Shown here: positions 61,676-64,000 of the stretch, in pieces
How the letters are laid out: the number at the start of each line of letters is the position of its first letter
Position numbering within the stretch: position 1 is the stretch's first letter
Source of the DNA: Krasilnikovozyma curviuscula
Lineage: Eukaryota > Basidiomycota > Tremellomycetes > Cystofilobasidiales > Mrakiaceae
NCBI GenBank assembly: GCA_014825775.1
Contig: MVAQ01000056.1
Span: forward strand, 1-64,000
Reading direction: 5' to 3'
Length of the DNA: 64,000 nucleotides
Program-made: the position numbers and the translations under genes
Notes under the pieces: model-generated
The model's database searches: none
Told to the model about the DNA's origin: nothing
What the model saw: the letters and a program-made list of their open reading frames with translations, nothing else

Positions 61676-62009
61676 AACTCCCCTCTCTGTGTGACTTTCC
61701 TACAAACGAAGTATTGCAGAATATCTTTCCTCTCAACCTTTGGTCGTATGGTAGACACCGAAAAATCCCTCTGTTTGCAGCCACAGACAATACACATTGA
61801 ATATGTCAAGATTTGCAATCAGTCAAGACTGAAGGTGAAAAGCTTTCCAGATGCCCCGAGTATTGAGTTTCAAAGGAAATAATCATCGTAAGAAAAAGGT
61901 TTATTCAAAGCGAAGGCATAGCGACTAATTCTGCACTCGAAACCGCCTTTCATTCTCACCACCACACCGAACACCCATCAATACCCCACATTCTTCTATT
62001 TCATTGAAA
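61676..62009. other. spacer between the eL6 3' end and the ABCC start
   Basis: 334 bp on the same strand. No gene is seen; includes the ABCC promoter and the eL6 3' UTR. Confidence 0.5.
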
Positions 62010-63417
62010 TTAGAAGGACATCGAGTGTGGCTTATCACCCTTGGAAAGAGCGAAGGAAGCTTTGAGGTACTTGGCGAGGATTGGGGTGGACTTGATGGCG
62101 GCGATGATGGAAGCGTCAACGGACTGGAAAATTGAATAAAATATCGGAGTGAGCAGCAAATTCGACGCCCCAGCTGAAAAGAGATCATGAAGGTCGATGC
62201 TTACCTTTTGGGCTTCTTTCCTCTCCGCGCTCAACTCAACGGTCTTCTTCTCCTCACCGAAGAAAGCGCCCTCCTTGTCTGAGGACTTGGCAGTCTTTCC
62301 CTTGGTGAAGTAGGCATCAGTGACGGACTCTGGGACCTATTTATGGTTATTAGACAAAAATTAGTCGAACTGTTGCGCCACGAAAAGCTTCGTCAATCGA
62401 GAAAATACCGTACCTTGACGGAGGAGACATCAATCTTGGTAGAGGTAGCGATAACGTAAGCCTGAGCAACACGTCTGAGTGGGACACCGTTGATGAGCCT
62501 TGGACCGGTGACGAGAAGGAGACCAGATGGCAATTGGTTAAGGAAGACAACACGCTTGCCCTTGTACTTTCCGGCGAGGAGGATGAGGACGGTTCCTGGG
62601 GTAATGGAGGATCTGAGGGAAGCAGCCTGAATTGATGTCGATGTTCATGAAGAGAGCCAGAAGTTAGTATCAGAAAACTCGCAGACTACCACCACCTCAA
62701 AAATTGATATAAAATCAAGATCCTCCACACGTACCTTGGCAACCTTTCTGGACTTCTTAGCAACCTTGACGTCCTCAGATGGGTAGTACTTGGCAGCCTT
62801 TGAGGTTGGGACGGCACGGGTGTTTCCGTTCTTAGCACCGCCGACCTTCTTCTCTACGGTAGCTGGCTTCTCCTCAGCCTTTGGCTCGACATTGGTCTTG
62901 TGAGCTGTTTCAATCAAATGTTGAAGTGCAAGGTAGATCACGTAGAATAAGTTGAATATAGTGGATTGAAAGCAGTTGAAGGAAAGGGGAACTATGTTCA
63001 GAGGCTGGTCAATAGCGAACGGAGTAAAGGAACTGACCCTTGTAGATTTGTCTCTTGGAGCGGACCTCTGAGCGAGAGTAACGTCCGACGTGAGGAGCGA
63101 TTGGAGCAGATCGGGCCACTGGGGAAACAAGGACAAAGGAATTGTCAGTTTCAAGGTTTCATTTGTTCAACCTTCTGCAAGCAATTTCCTTCAACTCCCA
63201 CGATCTGGAGCATTACTCCTAAAACCACAATCTCCTGACATCGGTCATAACCTGGATGGCCCTCCTTTATTCCACCAGCCTTGTCTACTATAGCTCTCCC
63301 AACTGTAGGGCTACTTCGTCCCTTGACTCCGCCCGTCTTAACGCTTCCGACATCGTCCTGACCATCTTGAATCCCATCCATGACCTCCGCTGTTCACTTG
63401 GTGGAAGCATACTCACT
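62010..63417 (-). CDS. RPL6: large-subunit ribosomal protein eL6 with a spliced start codon
   Basis: The protein starts [20 protein letters not shown] and continues [17 protein letters not shown]. Further blocks are [60 protein letters not shown] and [20 protein letters not shown], a clear eL6 match. The tail [20 protein letters not shown] ends at 62010. eL6 sits on the solvent side of the 60S subunit. The ATG is not contiguous: exon 1 ends with A at 63417, and exon 2 begins TG at 63118, with a 298-nt intron (GTGAGT donor, CCCCAG acceptor) between. Exon 1 has no other ATG and the first ATG in exon 2 is created only by this splice. Four further introns follow. About 250 residues. Confidence 0.95.
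63119..63416 (-). other. long first intron of the eL6 gene
   Basis: 298 nt, against roughly 50-80 nt for most introns here. It begins GTGAGTATG and ends TTTCCCCAG. I saw no convincing C/D or H/ACA snoRNA inside it, although it contains a lone CTGA near its 3' end. Confidence 0.8.
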
Positions 63418-64000
63418 TGCTGAATAGTCTTGAGGAGCTGGTGGAACCTACTACTGCACGCCTGCAGCCACCACTACTATCTGGAGAATCGCCGCGTGCG
63501 GTTGTGGCAAAAAAAGTCAAAACTATACAGTTTTGGTTGTCTCTTGAGCTTGCTCCTAATGCGACTGTTGATCCTTATAATGCAATCTAACTTCTCATAA
63601 TATCTCATAGGTAACGTTGGCATGAGATTCTTCTTCAACAGAAGCAATACGGAAAAAATCTACAAATTGATTTAGTTTAGTTATTCATCCTGTCCAGTAC
63701 GTTGATAAAGCCCCCCCTTGACATGGTTTCATTTTTAGAGTAGTTATTATTTGAATCCAACCTGTAGATATCAATGCTGTAAAACGGTCACGATACGAGC
63801 TGCCTGGGCATCAAAACTAAGCAGGCTAGCCAGCAAGGCGACATTGTTTTTGAGACGATGTTGCATTGTATTCCCAAAGTATGTAAAGATACAAATCCTT
63901 GCCTCTCTCTGCAATGGCGTCTTACAAAGCTTCTTGCAAAAAGGTTGAATGAGAGGGACACCAAACAGAGCGAATCCAAAAGAAACGTAGGGGCGTTACA
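63418..64000. other. eL6 5' region and right window edge, no gene seen
   Basis: Includes the noncoding part of eL6 exon 1 and presumably its promoter. The remainder to the window end has no supported coding or RNA gene. Confidence 0.4.

Noticed and set aside
63790..63840. Sequence with AACTAAGCAGGCTAGC that recalls part of a 5S rRNA
   Set aside because: Only a short stretch looks similar; the surrounding sequence does not match the 5S structure or internal control region.

Overview
The window is a gene-dense stretch of a fungal nuclear genome, most likely a basidiomycete yeast related to Cryptococcus, Kwoniella or Tremella (Tremellomycetes). The grounds are: almost every gene is cut by many short introns (mostly about 50-80 nt, GTRNGT donors, CTNAY branch-like sites, YAG acceptors); intergenic gaps are short; and several products have the architecture expected in that group, above all a Ste11 MAPKKK with SAM, RA-like and kinase domains and an Adp1-type ABCG transporter with a cysteine-rich ectodomain. 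The assignment is inference from gene content. I recognised no tRNA or rRNA gene, transposon or CRISPR array. Coordinates are translated spans including introns; UTRs are not delimited.

Left part (1-15.6 kb): the 3' part of a VPS9-domain Rab5-type exchange factor (+), a type II membrane glycosyltransferase-like protein (-), a small cysteine-rich secreted protein with Kex2 sites (-), a low-complexity Ser/Pro-rich protein with an unclear N-terminus (-), STE11 (-), an unrecognised protein with a Cys cluster (-), and a doubtful 60-codon ORF (+).

Middle (15.6-42 kb): a Kes1/Osh4-type oxysterol-binding protein (+), an importin-13-like karyopherin (+), an S10 serine carboxypeptidase (-), an Efm7/Nnt1-like methyltransferase (-) divergent from RAD17 (+) over 142 bp, mitochondrial GrpE/MGE1 (+), a secreted aspartic protease (+), ribonucleotide reductase small subunit (+), long-chain acyl-CoA synthetase (+), the Acl4-like TPR chaperone of ribosomal protein uL4 (-) divergent from an F-box protein (+).

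Right part (42-64 kb): the Adp1-like ABCG transporter (+), a Pps1-like dual-specificity phosphatase with a second, degenerate phosphatase-like region (+), an acidic protein with a conserved core (-), a full-length ABCC transporter (-) and ribosomal protein eL6 (-), whose ATG is created by splicing.

The genes do not form one pathway. They cover membrane traffic and lipids (VPS9, OSBP, acyl-CoA synthetase, two ABC transporters), signalling (STE11, PPS1), DNA damage and dNTP supply (RAD17, RNR2), translation (eL6, Acl4, methyltransferase) and secreted hydrolases. I found no convincing new multi-gene system. The observations most worth a second look are the frame break at the ADP1 start, the degenerate phosphatase domain in the Pps1-like protein, the spliced start codon of eL6, the Cys-rich prepropeptide, the glycine/valine-rich segment after a dibasic site in the aspartic protease, and STE11 without visible mating-type companions.
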